Positions 27,366 through 37,169 of a stretch of 64,000 nucleotides of DNA are shown piece after piece (position 1 is the stretch's first letter; each line of letters starts with the position of its first letter). Source of the stretch: Bacillus weihaiensis (GTDB lineage: Bacteria > Bacillota > Bacilli > Bacillales > Bacillaceae). A model generated the notes under the pieces. The model was not told the origin of the DNA. It saw nothing but the letters and a program-made list of their open reading frames with translations, and searched no databases. Both the position numbers and the translations under genes were made by a program. The stretch is taken from the NCBI RefSeq assembly GCF_001889165.1, contig NZ_CP016020.1, positions 2,950,501 through 3,014,500 of the forward strand. Reading direction: 5' to 3'.

Positions 27366-28355
27366 CTATTTTTTATAACCATTTGGATTTGCTTTATGCC
27401 AATTCCATGCATCTTGGATAATTTGTTCAATTGACGTACGAGTTGGAGTCCAGCCGAGTACATTCTGTGCTTTTTGAGAAGAAGCGATAAGCTTTGTTGG
27501 ATCTCCCGCTCTTCTTTCAACTGTTTTTGCAGGGATGTCGTGTCCTGTTACTTTTCGTGCTGCATCAATAATTTCTTTCACCGTGAAGCCTTGATTTGAA
27601 CCAAGGTTAAATACCTGGCTATCTCCACCTTGTTTAAGATAGGTAAGAGCTAGAATATGGGCGTTAATTAAATCCTCTACGTGGATATAATCTCGGATAC
27701 ACGTTCCATCCTTTGTGTCATAGTCTTCACCAAAAATGGATATTTTCTCACGTTGACCTAATGCCACTTGAAGAACAACAGGAATTAAATGTGTTTCTGG
27801 ATCATGATCCTCACCGATTTCACCAGTTGATCTAGCTCCTGCCACATTAAAATAACGAAGGGAAACAAATTTTAAATCATGCGCTGTATCACACCATTTC
27901 ATCATTTTTTCCATTGTTAATTTTGTCTCACCGTACGCATTCGTTGGAGTTGTGTCCATTTCCTCTGTAATTGGCATAATTTCCTGCTCCCCATAGGTCG
28001 CAGCTGTTGAAGAGAATACAATGTTTTTCACTCCAAACTCAATCATGACATCAAGTAGAACTTGTGTACCATACACATTGTTATCAAAATATTTAATTGG
28101 ATTCGTCATCGATTCACCAACTAAAGAGCTTGCCGCAAAGTGAATAACACCATTGATTTGTTCTTTTGCAAACACACTTTGTAAAAATGCTTTATCACGA
28201 ATATCACCTTGATAAAAAGTCGCTTTTGGATGAATGGCATCCTCATGACCTGTCAAAAGATTATCTACTACGACTACGTCTTCATCCTGATCAATTAATT
28301 GATACACAGCATGTGAACCAATATATCCTGCTCCACCTAAAACTAATATACTCAT
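27366..28355 (-). CDS. galE: UDP-glucose 4-epimerase
   Basis: Extended SDR of 329 residues: GGAGYIGSHAVYQL at the N terminus, the catalytic serine in VFSSTAATYGEQE, YGETKLTMEKMM with the YxxxK pair, and LRYFNVAGA. It interconverts UDP-galactose and UDP-glucose. Its ATG overlaps the galK stop (ATGA), which points to coupled translation. RBS GGAGGA. Confidence 0.97.
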   Translation of the reverse strand: MSILVLGGAGYIGSHAVYQLIDQDEDVVVVDNLLTGHEDAIHPKATFYQGDIRDKAFLQSVFAKEQINGVIHFAASSLVGESMTNPIKYFDNNVYGTQVLLDVMIEFGVKNIVFSSTAATYGEQEIMPITEEMDTTPTNAYGETKLTMEKMMKWCDTAHDLKFVSLRYFNVAGARSTGEIGEDHDPETHLIPVVLQVALGQREKISIFGEDYDTKDGTCIRDYIHVEDLINAHILALTYLKQGGDSQVFNLGSNQGFTVKEIIDAARKVTGHDIPAKTVERRAGDPTKLIASSQKAQNVLGWTPTRTSIEQIIQDAWNWHKANPNGYKK

Positions 28356-29542
28356 CGTGATTCCTCCAATTTTAATTCTTTAGTCCCGTCTCCAATACTC
28401 GCCACATAGAAGGTTGCTTCATAGCCAATTTGCTCCGCATATTTTCTCCCAACAGCTTCAATAAACGCTTGAACCTTCTCTGTTTCAACAATGGCAATGG
28501 CACAACCGCCAAAACCAGCACCTGTCATTCTTGCTCCAATAACGCCATCTTGCTCCCAAGCAGCTTCAGCAAGGGCATCTAGCTCGGTTCCTGTCACCTC
28601 GTAATCATCACGTAATGAATAATGCGATTCATTCATAAGCTGACCGAATACGTTTAACTCCCCGTTGTTTAATGCTTTAAAGGCTTTAAAGGTCCTTTGG
28701 TTCTCATACACTGCATGCTTTGCTCTTTTTTCTAAAATGTCATCTCCAATAAGGTGACGATTCTCTTCAAATTGCTCTTCCGTTAAATCTCCTAATGATT
28801 CAATTGAAAGCTTTTGCTGTAGACGCTCAAGGGCTGTCTCACATTCTTTACGTCTTTCATTGTATTTAGAATCCGCTAGCTCACGTCGTTTGTTTGTATT
28901 CATAATAATAATTTGATAGTCATCTAGCTTTAGTGGTGAATATTCATATTCTAATGTTTGACAATTAAGAAGGATTCCACAATCCTCCTTACCCATACCA
29001 ATTGCGAACTGATCCATAATGCCACTATTCACACCAATAAATTGATTTTCTACTTTTTGACCAAGCTTCACAAGATCTAATCTCTCACTATGAAGGTCAA
29101 ACATTTCTGTGACAATCACACCTACTAACATCTCAAGTGATGCTGAGGAAGAAAGCCCTGCTCCATTAGGAATATTCCCTTCAATAAGAAGATCAAAGCC
29201 ATGAGGTAGCTTGGCGGTAGATTCTTGTAAATAACGAATCATCCCCTTCGCATAGTTCCCCCATCCATCTGACTTTTGAAAATCTAATTCATCTAATGAA
29301 AATTGAATAATCCCTTGATCTTCAAAGTTCAAAGAATAGAGCTGAATAAGCTGGTCATTTCTTTTTCTTGCCACACCGTATGTTCCATACGTAATGGCAC
29401 ATGGAAATACATGACCACCATTGTAGTCAGTATGTTCACCAATTAAATTAATTCGTCCTGGTGAAAAAAATAGTCTCGTTGAATTTGTCTCATCTTTATG
29501 AAATATTTCATGAAATTTTGTTAGTAGTGTTTGTTCGTTCAT
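28352..29542 (-). CDS. galK: Galactokinase
   Basis: GHMP kinase of 396 residues. The substrate motif is GRINLIGEHTDYNGG, the phosphate loop PNGAGLSSSASLEM, and the third motif MTGAGFGGCAIAI. It phosphorylates galactose at C1. I start at MNEQTLLTKF (29542) behind GGGGGA; the upstream in-frame TTG has no ribosome site. First gene of galKETM. Confidence 0.97.
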   Translation of the reverse strand: MNEQTLLTKFHEIFHKDETNSTRLFFSPGRINLIGEHTDYNGGHVFPCAITYGTYGVARKRNDQLIQLYSLNFEDQGIIQFSLDELDFQKSDGWGNYAKGMIRYLQESTAKLPHGFDLLIEGNIPNGAGLSSSASLEMLVGVIVTEMFDLHSERLDLVKLGQKVENQFIGVNSGIMDQFAIGMGKEDCGILLNCQTLEYEYSPLKLDDYQIIIMNTNKRRELADSKYNERRKECETALERLQQKLSIESLGDLTEEQFEENRHLIGDDILEKRAKHAVYENQRTFKAFKALNNGELNVFGQLMNESHYSLRDDYEVTGTELDALAEAAWEQDGVIGARMTGAGFGGCAIAIVETEKVQAFIEAVGRKYAEQIGYEATFYVASIGDGTKELKLEESR

Positions 29543-29593
29543 TTCTAATTCCCCCAATATTTAATCCTATGAGTGGTAGCCATTTGTAAATTA

Positions 29594-29607
29594 TTTTAAC
29601 GCTTACA
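29594..29607. promoter_or_regulatory. cre-like box in the galK leader
   Basis: On the minus strand TGTAAGCGTTAAAA agrees with TGWAARCGYTWNCW except for one base. It lies about 30 bp downstream of the predicted galK start point, a position where CcpA blocks transcription. Confidence 0.55.
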
Positions 29608-29639
29608 TCTATAAGATCCTTCATCATTCTGTTACCTTC

Positions 29640-29668
29640 ATTGTATTTCACACATAAAAATTAGGCAA
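29640..29668 (-). promoter_or_regulatory. galK promoter
   Basis: On the minus strand TTGCCT and TACAAT are 17 bp apart. The -10 is about 98 bp upstream of the galK ATG, and GalR half-sites abut the -35. Confidence 0.6.
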
Positions 29669-29672
29669 TAGT

Positions 29673-29719
29673 TTTAGTAAAGTTTTATTAATTAATTTTA
29701 CTAAAATTAATTAATAAAA
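29673..29719. promoter_or_regulatory. GalR operator region and long palindrome upstream of galK
   Basis: TTTAGTAAA (29673-29681) and TTTACTAAA (29697-29705) repeat the half-sites found upstream of galR. The second lies in a perfect 37-bp palindrome centred on C29701 (29683-29719), made of alternating TTAATTAA-like sequence. Confidence 0.6.
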
Positions 29720-29720
29720 A

Positions 29721-29758
29721 ACAGCCAAGATAATCGACTGTTCGAAAATCCTGGCTGT
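29721..29758 (-). terminator. galR terminator
   Basis: ACAGCCAAGAT pairs with ATCCTGGCTGT apart from one mismatch; on the minus strand a run of Ts follows. It lies 7 bp past the galR stop. Confidence 0.7.
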
Positions 29759-29764
29759 CTTTTT

Positions 29765-30825
<1,061 letters not shown>

Positions 30826-30866
30826 AGGAGAATTTAAATCTAGTAAAAGCTCTTATCCCTATTCTC

Positions 30867-30895
30867 TTTAGTAAAAACCACCATTATTTACTAAA
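30867..30895. promoter_or_regulatory. GalR half-site pair, distal
   Basis: TTTAGTAAA (30867-30875) and TTTACTAAA (30887-30895) face each other across 11 bp, upstream of galR. A lone TCTAGTAAA occurs near 30838. Confidence 0.5.
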
Positions 30896-30896
30896 A

Positions 30897-30933
30897 AAAA
30901 GAGCAAAAGTGATTTTCTCACCTTTACTCTTTT
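30897..30933 (-). terminator. Terminator of the PepSY-YtkA operon
   Basis: AAAAGAGCAAAAGTGA pairs with TCACCTTTACTCTTTT with two mismatches; on the minus strand it is followed by a long T-run. It lies 10 bp past the YtkA-like stop. Confidence 0.75.
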
Positions 30934-30943
30934 TCTATCAATC

Positions 30944-31420
30944 TTAGTGATGATGCTCTCCACCAGATTCCTCTTCTCCTGTACCTTCCTGCAGGAATTC
31001 TACTTCAGCTTTTGATAATTCTCCAACAATAAATTGCTTTTTCGGCATGATAATGGAATCTTCATAACCTGCATGAACTTTTACAAAATATAAGCCTTCT
31101 TCATCTAGTTTCTTAGTTAGCTCAAACAAGCCATTTCCTACACTATTTCCTTCTACCATGTCATATGTGACGGAATGATCGTATTTCCAGATTTCAAAAT
31201 GGACATACTCTGGTGAATCAATCTTTGTTTCACCTTGTGTCAAGCTCACTTGAAAGAGTGTTTCTTTCTCTGTTGTAATCGTCTCAGGTAATATGATATC
31301 TGCTACTAACGGGTTTTCTTCCTTATATTTTTCTTCCGTATTCTCGTTCACTTCGAGAGAACACGCACTCATTGTAAGAAAGACGACAAAGAGTAACGAT
31401 AGTGATGTCATTTTTTTCAC
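30944..31420 (-). CDS. YtkA-like (FixH-type) lipoprotein
   Basis: Lipoprotein of 158 residues with lipobox MSAC at the end of the signal peptide. The mature part is a beta-sandwich of the YtkA-like type (PEYVHFEIWKYDHSVTYDMV, then GLFELTKKLDEEGLYFVKVH), ending in a GEHHH tail that could bind a metal. I take GTG at 31420 as the start, seven bases behind AAAGGAAG. It directly follows the PepSY protein and is probably exported with it in a metal- or redox-related role at the membrane. Confidence 0.8.
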   Translation of the reverse strand: MKKMTSLSLLFVVFLTMSACSLEVNENTEEKYKEENPLVADIILPETITTEKETLFQVSLTQGETKIDSPEYVHFEIWKYDHSVTYDMVEGNSVGNGLFELTKKLDEEGLYFVKVHAGYEDSIIMPKKQFIVGELSKAEVEFLQEGTGEEESGGEHHH

Positions 31421-31444
31421 AAGCCTGCTTCCTTTCTCCGCCAA

Positions 31445-32821
31445 TTATGCGTTAAAAAATCTTTTAAAGAATGGGATTCTTTTAATAACGATTAAATCTA
31501 GTAGCCATACAGCTAAAATGGATAGACCGACTAGTGGAAATAGGAAACTTAACACAACGATAATAAATAGAAATGGTCCCATTTTGAACATTCTAGGTGC
31601 CTTTGGTGCTCCCATTTCTTGTTTTGGTTTACGCTTTAACCACAAATAAAATCCGCTAGCCACTATAAGGATAATCCCTAGACATATGAAAAGACTGATT
31701 AGCTGATTAAATAAGCCAAACTGAGTTCCTTTATGTAAGGTAATCCCCAGTGCTACTGCCTTCCCAACAGCTCCATAATTATCAAATCTATAATCAGCTA
31801 AAACTGCACCAGAGTATTGATCAAGATGAATGGTTGCTTCATCCTCTGCTTTAGGTGGGTAAGCTGACAGGGTATACACGCCTTCTTTCTCACTCGGAAT
31901 ACTAATAGCATATGTCGGATGCATTCCTTCCCGATTCGCAATTTCAACTACTTCATCAATTGAAAGTGGGACAAATCCTTGTAGATCAGACTTAGGTACA
32001 TCCAATGTTTCTGCAGCCCACGGTACTTCAGCTACATCCTTTGTTTGAACTATCGATGTCGGCGCACTTCCTCCCCAAATAGATGGTGGATAGCCTACAC
32101 CAGCATTTGTTGCAAGAGATTGAAAATTACTTCCCCAAAAACCTGACCATGGTAAGCCAGTTAAGATTAGAAATAGCATTCCTGCTGAAATCCAAACCGC
32201 TGGCACAGCATGTAAATCTCTTAAAAAGACCTTTTTCCCTTTGTTCACCCTTGGAATTAACACACCTGAGAGATCTTTTTTCTTTCTCGGAAACCACAAG
32301 TAAAGACCTGTAACAATCAGAACAATTGCCCAACAAGCAGCTAACTCCACTATTCTGTCACCAAGTGTTCCCGCCATTAATTCCCCATGAATCTCTTCAA
32401 TTTTGTTCATAATTTTATCTTCACTATTTAATTCTCCAATAATTTTTCCTGTATAAGGATCGACAAACACTGTCAATGAATCTTCATTATTAATAATGGA
32501 GAATTCACTCGATCTTGTATCTGAATCTCCCGGTCGATACCTTTTAACCATTGCGTCAGGATACTCCGCCTTTACATTATTTAGCTGTTGAGTAGCTGAG
32601 ATTTTTTCCCCTTGTTCCTGCACTTCATAATATTCTTGATAAAGAATATTCTCAATTTGTGGCTTAAAAAGATAAACCGCCCCAGTAATTGAAAGAATAA
32701 TAAGAAACGGGGCAAAGATAATCCCAGCATAAAAATGCCAACGCCAAATCGTTTTATAAATGGATTGACTTTGTTTCTTCTCTACTTTGTTTTTATTTTT
32801 AGATCCTTCTGTCACTGTCAT
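31445..32821 (-). CDS. PepSY-associated transmembrane protein
   Basis: Protein of 458 residues with four main helices, and histidines in or near them (WRWHFYAGIIFAPFLIILSI, IEEIHGELMAGTLGDRIVEL, LRDLHAVPAVWISAGMLFLI, and ITLHKGTQFGLFNQLISLF). PepSY segments lie in the outer loops (VKAEYPDAMVKRYRPG; IDEVVEIANREGMHPTYAIS). Relatives include membrane ferric reductases with bis-heme histidines, so iron or copper reduction is a reasonable guess. Operon with the YtkA-like lipoprotein, stop and downstream frame almost touching. Confidence 0.85.
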   Translation of the reverse strand: MTVTEGSKNKNKVEKKQSQSIYKTIWRWHFYAGIIFAPFLIILSITGAVYLFKPQIENILYQEYYEVQEQGEKISATQQLNNVKAEYPDAMVKRYRPGDSDTRSSEFSIINNEDSLTVFVDPYTGKIIGELNSEDKIMNKIEEIHGELMAGTLGDRIVELAACWAIVLIVTGLYLWFPRKKKDLSGVLIPRVNKGKKVFLRDLHAVPAVWISAGMLFLILTGLPWSGFWGSNFQSLATNAGVGYPPSIWGGSAPTSIVQTKDVAEVPWAAETLDVPKSDLQGFVPLSIDEVVEIANREGMHPTYAISIPSEKEGVYTLSAYPPKAEDEATIHLDQYSGAVLADYRFDNYGAVGKAVALGITLHKGTQFGLFNQLISLFICLGIILIVASGFYLWLKRKPKQEMGAPKAPRMFKMGPFLFIIVVLSFLFPLVGLSILAVWLLDLIVIKRIPFFKRFFNA

Positions 32822-33056
32822 ATGCTCCTTTTATTGTTATCTGTTATGAATAATAGGATTATAGATGGTATTTGTGAGGAAAGAATGAAGTTTACTAGAT
32901 TAGGTATAAAAAAATGATAGAGAGGGGCTCAATCGGATATTTTCGGTTTTAGCTAGTTTATTTTCGAATTTACCACCTTTATTCACGCTTTCACTATGTT
33001 TATTTTCGAAAAAACGCTATGTATTAACTTTTCGACAAAAATCAACATTAATAATA

Positions 33057-33176
33057 GAGGCTGGGACAAATCAAAGAGCCAGGCACCCTCCGATACAATC
33101 TATTGTATGCACTAGATAAATTAGTGCGTACATATAGTCGTTACGATAAGGTGCCAGGCACTTCTGTCCCAGCCTC
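33057..33176. repeat. Palindromic ~120-bp intergenic repeat, copy B
   Basis: Starts GAGGCTGGGACA and ends TGTCCCAGCCTC. Internal GAGCCAGGCACC and GGTGCCAGGCAC arms and a GCACTA-N7-TAGTGC core hairpin are shared with copy C (same orientation) and copy A (inverted). It lies just downstream of the peroxiredoxin-like gene on the minus strand (gap 18 bp). Confidence 0.85.
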
Positions 33177-33194
33177 GCGTCATCAAACTTACTA

Positions 33195-33836
33195 TTACAT
33201 ATTCTTTACGATTTCAATTACTTTAGCTGGCTCAACACGTTTTGTATAATCAGAATCTACATCTGCAAACACAATGCTTCCTGATTGATCAACAACAAAC
33301 GTAGCAGGCTTAGGTAATTCCCAATCCGCATTTCCGTTATGTGCTTCAACATCTAAACCTGACTCTTTATAAATATCAATTAAGTAATCCGGCATTTTAA
33401 ATACAAGATTAAATTGCTCCGCTACTTTATTGTCTTCATCGCTAAGAACGATAAATTCTAGGTCATTCTTTTCCTTTGTTGTCATTGAAGCATCAGGCTG
33501 TTCAGGACTAATTGCTATTAAGGTAGCACCAGCCTCTTTAATTGCTTCAAGCTCACGTTGATACGCTTTTAACTCTAAATTACAGTAAGGGCACCAGCCA
33601 CCACGGTAAAAAGTTAAAATAACAGGACCTTTTGCAAGCTCATCTTTAATGGAAACTGTTTCTCCTGTTGCAGAAGGAAGCTGAAAATTGGGAATTTTCT
33701 CCCCCTGTTTTAGCCCTTGCGCAACTCCTGATTCTTCTAATTCCTTTGTTGCTTGTGCCATTAATTTTTGTTTTTCCTCTGGTGCTTTTTGCTTGAATGC
33801 TTCTTTGTAAGCAGCTATATCATTAAGTAGTGTCAT
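33195..33836 (-). CDS. Peroxiredoxin-like (AhpC/TSA) protein
   Basis: Protein of 213 residues with a thioredoxin fold. The active site region is FYRGGWCPYCNLELKAYQ, a CxxC rather than a lone peroxidatic Cys in the PxxxTxxC context, which is typical of the alkyl-hydroperoxide-reductase-like group with CxxC. The C-terminal half has PKPATFVVDQSGSIVFADVD. It probably reduces peroxides or disulfides in the cytoplasm. RBS AAGGAGG. Confidence 0.88.
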   Translation of the reverse strand: MTLLNDIAAYKEAFKQKAPEEKQKLMAQATKELEESGVAQGLKQGEKIPNFQLPSATGETVSIKDELAKGPVILTFYRGGWCPYCNLELKAYQRELEAIKEAGATLIAISPEQPDASMTTKEKNDLEFIVLSDEDNKVAEQFNLVFKMPDYLIDIYKESGLDVEAHNGNADWELPKPATFVVDQSGSIVFADVDSDYTKRVEPAKVIEIVKNM

Positions 33837-34402
33837 CGTTATATTTCCTCCTTTTTTTATTCATCTACCATCCTATCAAGTATCGAGATAAATTTCATTT
33901 ATTTTGCTTAGCTAACTAACTAATCGCAGACGAAGCGTCTACTACTATTCACGAGTCGTCCTACGATACGTGGGCAATAAGAATAAAAATAAAAAATAAA
34001 AAGAATAAGATATTTACCCATGACAATTGGTAGGTAAAAGGATCAACCTCCTACTAATTTATACATTTCTGTCTACGTTTTATCGATTACGCTACTCTTC
34101 CCATATCATCGTCTATTTATCATATGAAGGACAAAGATGTCAAATTTCTTTGACTGGTTCTGGGTCAAAAACCAAAAAAAGCTAATGAGTACTAGTAGAA
34201 AAAATAAGAAGGTGTTAATCAGTATGATTCTTTTTAATAATAACTCGAATACGCATCCAAAACTCTTATCCAAACAAAAGGGATTAGGCTTCAAACAAAC
34301 TCTATTCCTAAGTAATATTCACCTTAAAGAATATAGTCATCATTCATCCCTCCAAGCGCTGCTCTCCCTATACATACAGAAGAACCTTGTACCCCGCTGA
34401 AA

Positions 34403-34472
34403 CATCCGGCACTTGGGACTTTTTTTTAGGAAAGCAACAACTATGTGAAAACAGCCTTTATTCATGTTAACA
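34403..34472 (+). repeat. Noncoding repeat with terminator-like head, copy 2
   Basis: TCCGGCACTTGGGAC with eight Ts, then AGGAAAGCAACAACTATG and AAAACAGCCTTTA, matches copy 1 at 23752-23818. Upstream, GCTGCTC and CTATAC words are also shared with the copy 1 flank. Confidence 0.5.
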
Positions 34473-34530
34473 GTAATAAAAATTAACCTTTTCTACATCT
34501 AAATCTCGAGTATCCTATGAACGTAAAATA

Positions 34531-34563
34531 AGCAGAAAGGGTACACATAGTATCTCTTCTGCT
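34531..34563 (-). terminator. Terminator of kduD-kduI
   Basis: AGCAGAA (34531-34537) pairs with TTCTGCT (34557-34563), with GTAC/GTAT extending it. On the minus strand it leads into TATTTTACG. It is 41 bp past the kduI stop. Confidence 0.5.
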
Positions 34564-34603
34564 CACTCACCTTTATTAACCTATAACCTTTGACACTTAA
34601 AAA

Positions 34604-35434
34604 CTACTTTAATTCATCCATACTTACCGCGTCCATATCGGTAAACGTATAGTTCTCTCCAGCCATCGCCCAAATAAAGGTATAGTTGCTCGTACCAACA
34701 CCTGAATGGATGGACCATGGTGGGGAAAGAACGGCCTGTTCATTCTTGACAAGTAAATGACGAGTTTCGTTTGGTTGACCCATGAAATGAAAGACCCTTG
34801 AATTTTCATCCATATCAAAATAGAGATACACTTCCATACGTCGATCATGAAGATGGGCAGGCATAGTATTCCACATATTATTCGGCTCTAAAAGTGTCAT
34901 GCCCATCATTAATTGACAGCTTTGAATCCCATCGGCATGAATATATTTATAAATCGTCCGTTTATTTGACTCACTATCGGCCCCTAAATGTGTAGGCTCC
35001 GCATCCTCAATTGGTGCTTTTTTCGTAGGATATTGTTTATGAGCTGGAGTGGAAACAAGGTAAAACTTCGCAGGATTCTCTGCATTTGCGCTTTCAAATA
35101 CTACCTCTTCATTCCCAAGTCCCACGTATAAGCAATCTCTCTTATTAAGTGTGTAGGATTTCCCGTCAACTACCACATTACCTTCTGCCCCAATGTTAAT
35201 AATGCCTACTTCACGTCTTTCTAGGAAGTAGTTTGTTTTAAGAGAATCCTGGTCTTCTAATTTAAGAGGTTGACTAGTTGGAATAGCTCCACCTGTTACA
35301 ACACGATCATAATGAGAATAGGTCATTTTCAGTTCACCTTGAACAAATAAAGACTCTATTAAAAAGTCATGTCTTAGGCTCTCTGTCGTATATGATTTAA
35401 AATCTGTTGGATTTGTCGCATGTCTAATTTCCAT
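34604..35434 (-). CDS. kduI: 5-dehydro-4-deoxy-D-glucuronate isomerase
   Basis: KduI of 276 residues: EIRHATNPTDFKSYTTESLR at the N terminus, RREVGIINIGAEGNVVVDG, and the zinc cluster region MPAHLHDRRMEVYLYFDMDE (HxH..E). It converts 5-keto-4-deoxyuronate from pectin or other unsaturated uronides to 2,5-diketo-3-deoxygluconate, the substrate of KduD. It follows kduD by 18 bp. RBS AAAGGGG. Confidence 0.96.
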   Translation of the reverse strand: MEIRHATNPTDFKSYTTESLRHDFLIESLFVQGELKMTYSHYDRVVTGGAIPTSQPLKLEDQDSLKTNYFLERREVGIINIGAEGNVVVDGKSYTLNKRDCLYVGLGNEEVVFESANAENPAKFYLVSTPAHKQYPTKKAPIEDAEPTHLGADSESNKRTIYKYIHADGIQSCQLMMGMTLLEPNNMWNTMPAHLHDRRMEVYLYFDMDENSRVFHFMGQPNETRHLLVKNEQAVLSPPWSIHSGVGTSNYTFIWAMAGENYTFTDMDAVSMDELK

Positions 35435-35452
35435 TTCATTTACCCCTTTCCA

Positions 35453-36208
35453 TTATGAACTCATCCATCCGCCATCTACACATAAAATATGTCCATTTAC
35501 ATAGCTACCTGCGTTAGAAGCCAAAAAGATAACGGCTCCTTTTAAATCCTCTGGAGTCCCCCAACGACCTTGCGGAATTCTTGAAGTGATATATTCATTT
35601 CGCTCTTTGTTTGCTCTTAGCTGACTTGTATTATCCGTCTCCATATATCCAGGCGCGATAGCGTTTACATTAATTCCCCTACTTGACCACTCATTAGCTA
35701 ATGATTTCGTTAAGCCTGCAACTGCGTGTTTACTAGCTGTGTAGGCTGGTACCCTTAATCCACCCTGGAATGACAGCATAGAGGCCACGTTAATGATTCT
35801 TCCAGATTCATGCTCAAGCATATGCTTCCCTACTTCTCTACAGAGCTGAAACACAGAATGCTGATTAACCTTAATCACTTCATACCAATCATCATCTGAA
35901 AAATTCTCTGCATTCTCACGTCGAATAATGCCCGCGTTATTTACTAAGATATCAATCTTATTTGTTACCTCTAACGCCTCTGAAACTAGTTGTTTAGCAG
36001 CTTGCTCCCTGGATAGATCCACTTTTAGATCATGAAAGGTTCCACCAATTTCTTCAATCTTTTGACGTGTTTCTGACATATCACTCATACCAGCTCCAAT
36101 GACAGTTGCACCAGCTTCTGCTAGCCCAACCGCCATCCCTTGGCCTAAGCCCCGACTGGCACCAGTTAAAAGCGCTACTTTTCCTTCTAAAGAAAAAAGT
36201 GATTGCAT
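35453..36208 (-). CDS. kduD: 2-dehydro-3-deoxy-D-gluconate 5-dehydrogenase
   Basis: SDR of 251 residues: GASRGLGQGMAVGL (cofactor), NNAGIIRRENAENF, catalytic NVASMLSFQGG and YTASKHAVAGL, and GYMETDNTSQLRAN, which is characteristic of KduD. It reduces 2,5-diketo-3-deoxygluconate to KDG. First gene of kduD-kduI, RBS GGGGAGG. KDG kinase and aldolase are not in the window. Confidence 0.95.
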   Translation of the reverse strand: MQSLFSLEGKVALLTGASRGLGQGMAVGLAEAGATVIGAGMSDMSETRQKIEEIGGTFHDLKVDLSREQAAKQLVSEALEVTNKIDILVNNAGIIRRENAENFSDDDWYEVIKVNQHSVFQLCREVGKHMLEHESGRIINVASMLSFQGGLRVPAYTASKHAVAGLTKSLANEWSSRGINVNAIAPGYMETDNTSQLRANKERNEYITSRIPQGRWGTPEDLKGAVIFLASNAGSYVNGHILCVDGGWMSS

Positions 36209-36269
36209 ACTCTACCTCCCCTTTCCACCACTATGTACTTTAATGTTCATTTTTGTTCGTTATAGTTTG

Positions 36270-36297
36270 ATTATACCATAGATAAGCAAAATGACAA
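36270..36297 (-). promoter_or_regulatory. kduD promoter with TGTTC direct repeats
   Basis: On the minus strand TTGTCA and TATAAT are 16 bp apart, 62 bp upstream of the ATG. Just downstream, between 36243 and 36260, TGTTCATTTTTGTTCG on the plus strand gives two TGTTC units 10 bp apart, a possible operator. Confidence 0.65.
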
Positions 36298-36423
36298 TGT
36301 GCTAGTCACTTATTTTTGCAAAATGACGTTTCACTACTTTCTTTTCTCAGAATTTGCTTTAATTTAATATGAATGGGAAACATATAGGTATTCGCTCTAT
36401 GCGAAACTTGTTGAAAGAACCCG

Positions 36424-36696
36424 AATCGCGGATAGGGCTCCCGGAATCGCGGATAGAACCCTCATAATCGCGGATAGAACCCTCATAATCGCGGATAGAG
36501 CACTCATAATCGCGGATAGAGCACCCTTAATCGCGGATAGAGCACCCTTAATCGCGGATAGGGCACCGGGAATCGCGGATAGAACTCCCTTAATCGCGGA
36601 TAGAGCCCCCTTAATCGCGGATAGAACACCCTTAATCGTGGATAGAGCTCCCTTAATCGCGGATAGAGCCCCCATTATCGCGGATAGAGCTCCCAA
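36424..36696. repeat. 21-bp tandem repeat, 13 units
   Basis: Thirteen head-to-tail copies of AATCGCGGATAGAGCNCCCT-type units, exactly 21 bp each with no spacer. The core ATCGCGGATAG is almost invariant (one copy has ATCGTGG), while the last six bases vary. Because 21 is divisible by three, a spurious minus-strand frame with ALSAIKG repeats results; it has no credible start. It is more GC-rich than its surroundings. Confidence 0.95.
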
Positions 36697-37000
36697 AACA
36701 GTGAAACGAACTCGCATTTAACGCTAAAAGCCCTAACTAAGAAAGTTAATGACATCTATAGACTTAAAGAGGATCATTTCATCATATCTTTGACCAGAAA
36801 CGCAGTAAAAAAGGGATAATTTGTCCATTTCAAAGGCTGTCTTCTACTATGTTGTTGCTTTTTATTAAATTCCCATGCGAAAATGATCGATATGTACGTT
36901 TTCATTCCTTCATTGGTATTCCATTGAGATTTCCTCCGCTGTTGGAATGCAGTCCTATCTTTGTATCTTTGCCTAAGCATATGACACCCACTCCGATCGT

Positions 37001-37035
37001 AAAAATAACCGCTATTGATCTTATCAACAGCGGTT
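37001..37035 (-). terminator. Terminator of the pdxA2 operon
   Basis: AACCGCTATTGAT (37007-37019) pairs with ATCAACAGCGGTT (37023-37035) with one mismatch; on the minus strand ATTTTTACG follows. It lies 135 bp past the pdxA2 stop. The gap 36697-37169 holds no other clear feature. Confidence 0.7.
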
Positions 37036-37169
37036 CCATATAAGTTTCTTAAAAATCTAAGACATGCCTTCTCCAATTATTTTTCAGTGCCAGTCTAGTA
37101 GTTCCTTCGCTTTTATCTACTAAGAGTGTTTCATAGCCTAACTGCCATGCGCTTTGTGTAACCTCTTCA

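Larger units (their letters stand above)
33837..34603. other. 767-bp intergenic region
   Basis: No convincing gene. It contains the second copy of the noncoding repeat (34403-34472), a plus-strand T-run at its head, and the kduI terminator (34531-34563). Short open frames near 34106-34400 on both strands lack ribosome sites and recognisable sequence. Confidence 0.5.

Noticed and set aside
34106-34400. Frames on both strands in the gap upstream of the Prx gene
   Set aside because: No ribosome site, odd composition, and overlap with one another.
36424-36696. CRISPR array
   Set aside because: Units follow one another without unique spacers and no cas genes are present, so this is a simple tandem repeat.
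36397-36717. Minus-strand frame of 106 codons with ALSAIKG repeats
   Set aside because: It is a by-product of the 21-bp tandem repeat (length divisible by three), lacks a ribosome site, and is open in more than one frame.
36774-37076. Frame of 100 codons on the minus strand
   Set aside because: It spans the pdxA2 operon terminator (37001-37035), has no ribosome site and no familiar sequence.
37049-37169. Open frame of 40 codons directly after pdxA2 on the minus strand
   Set aside because: It has no start codon of its own and PdxA2 ends at its usual C terminus; it could be a worn gene tail but nothing identifies it.
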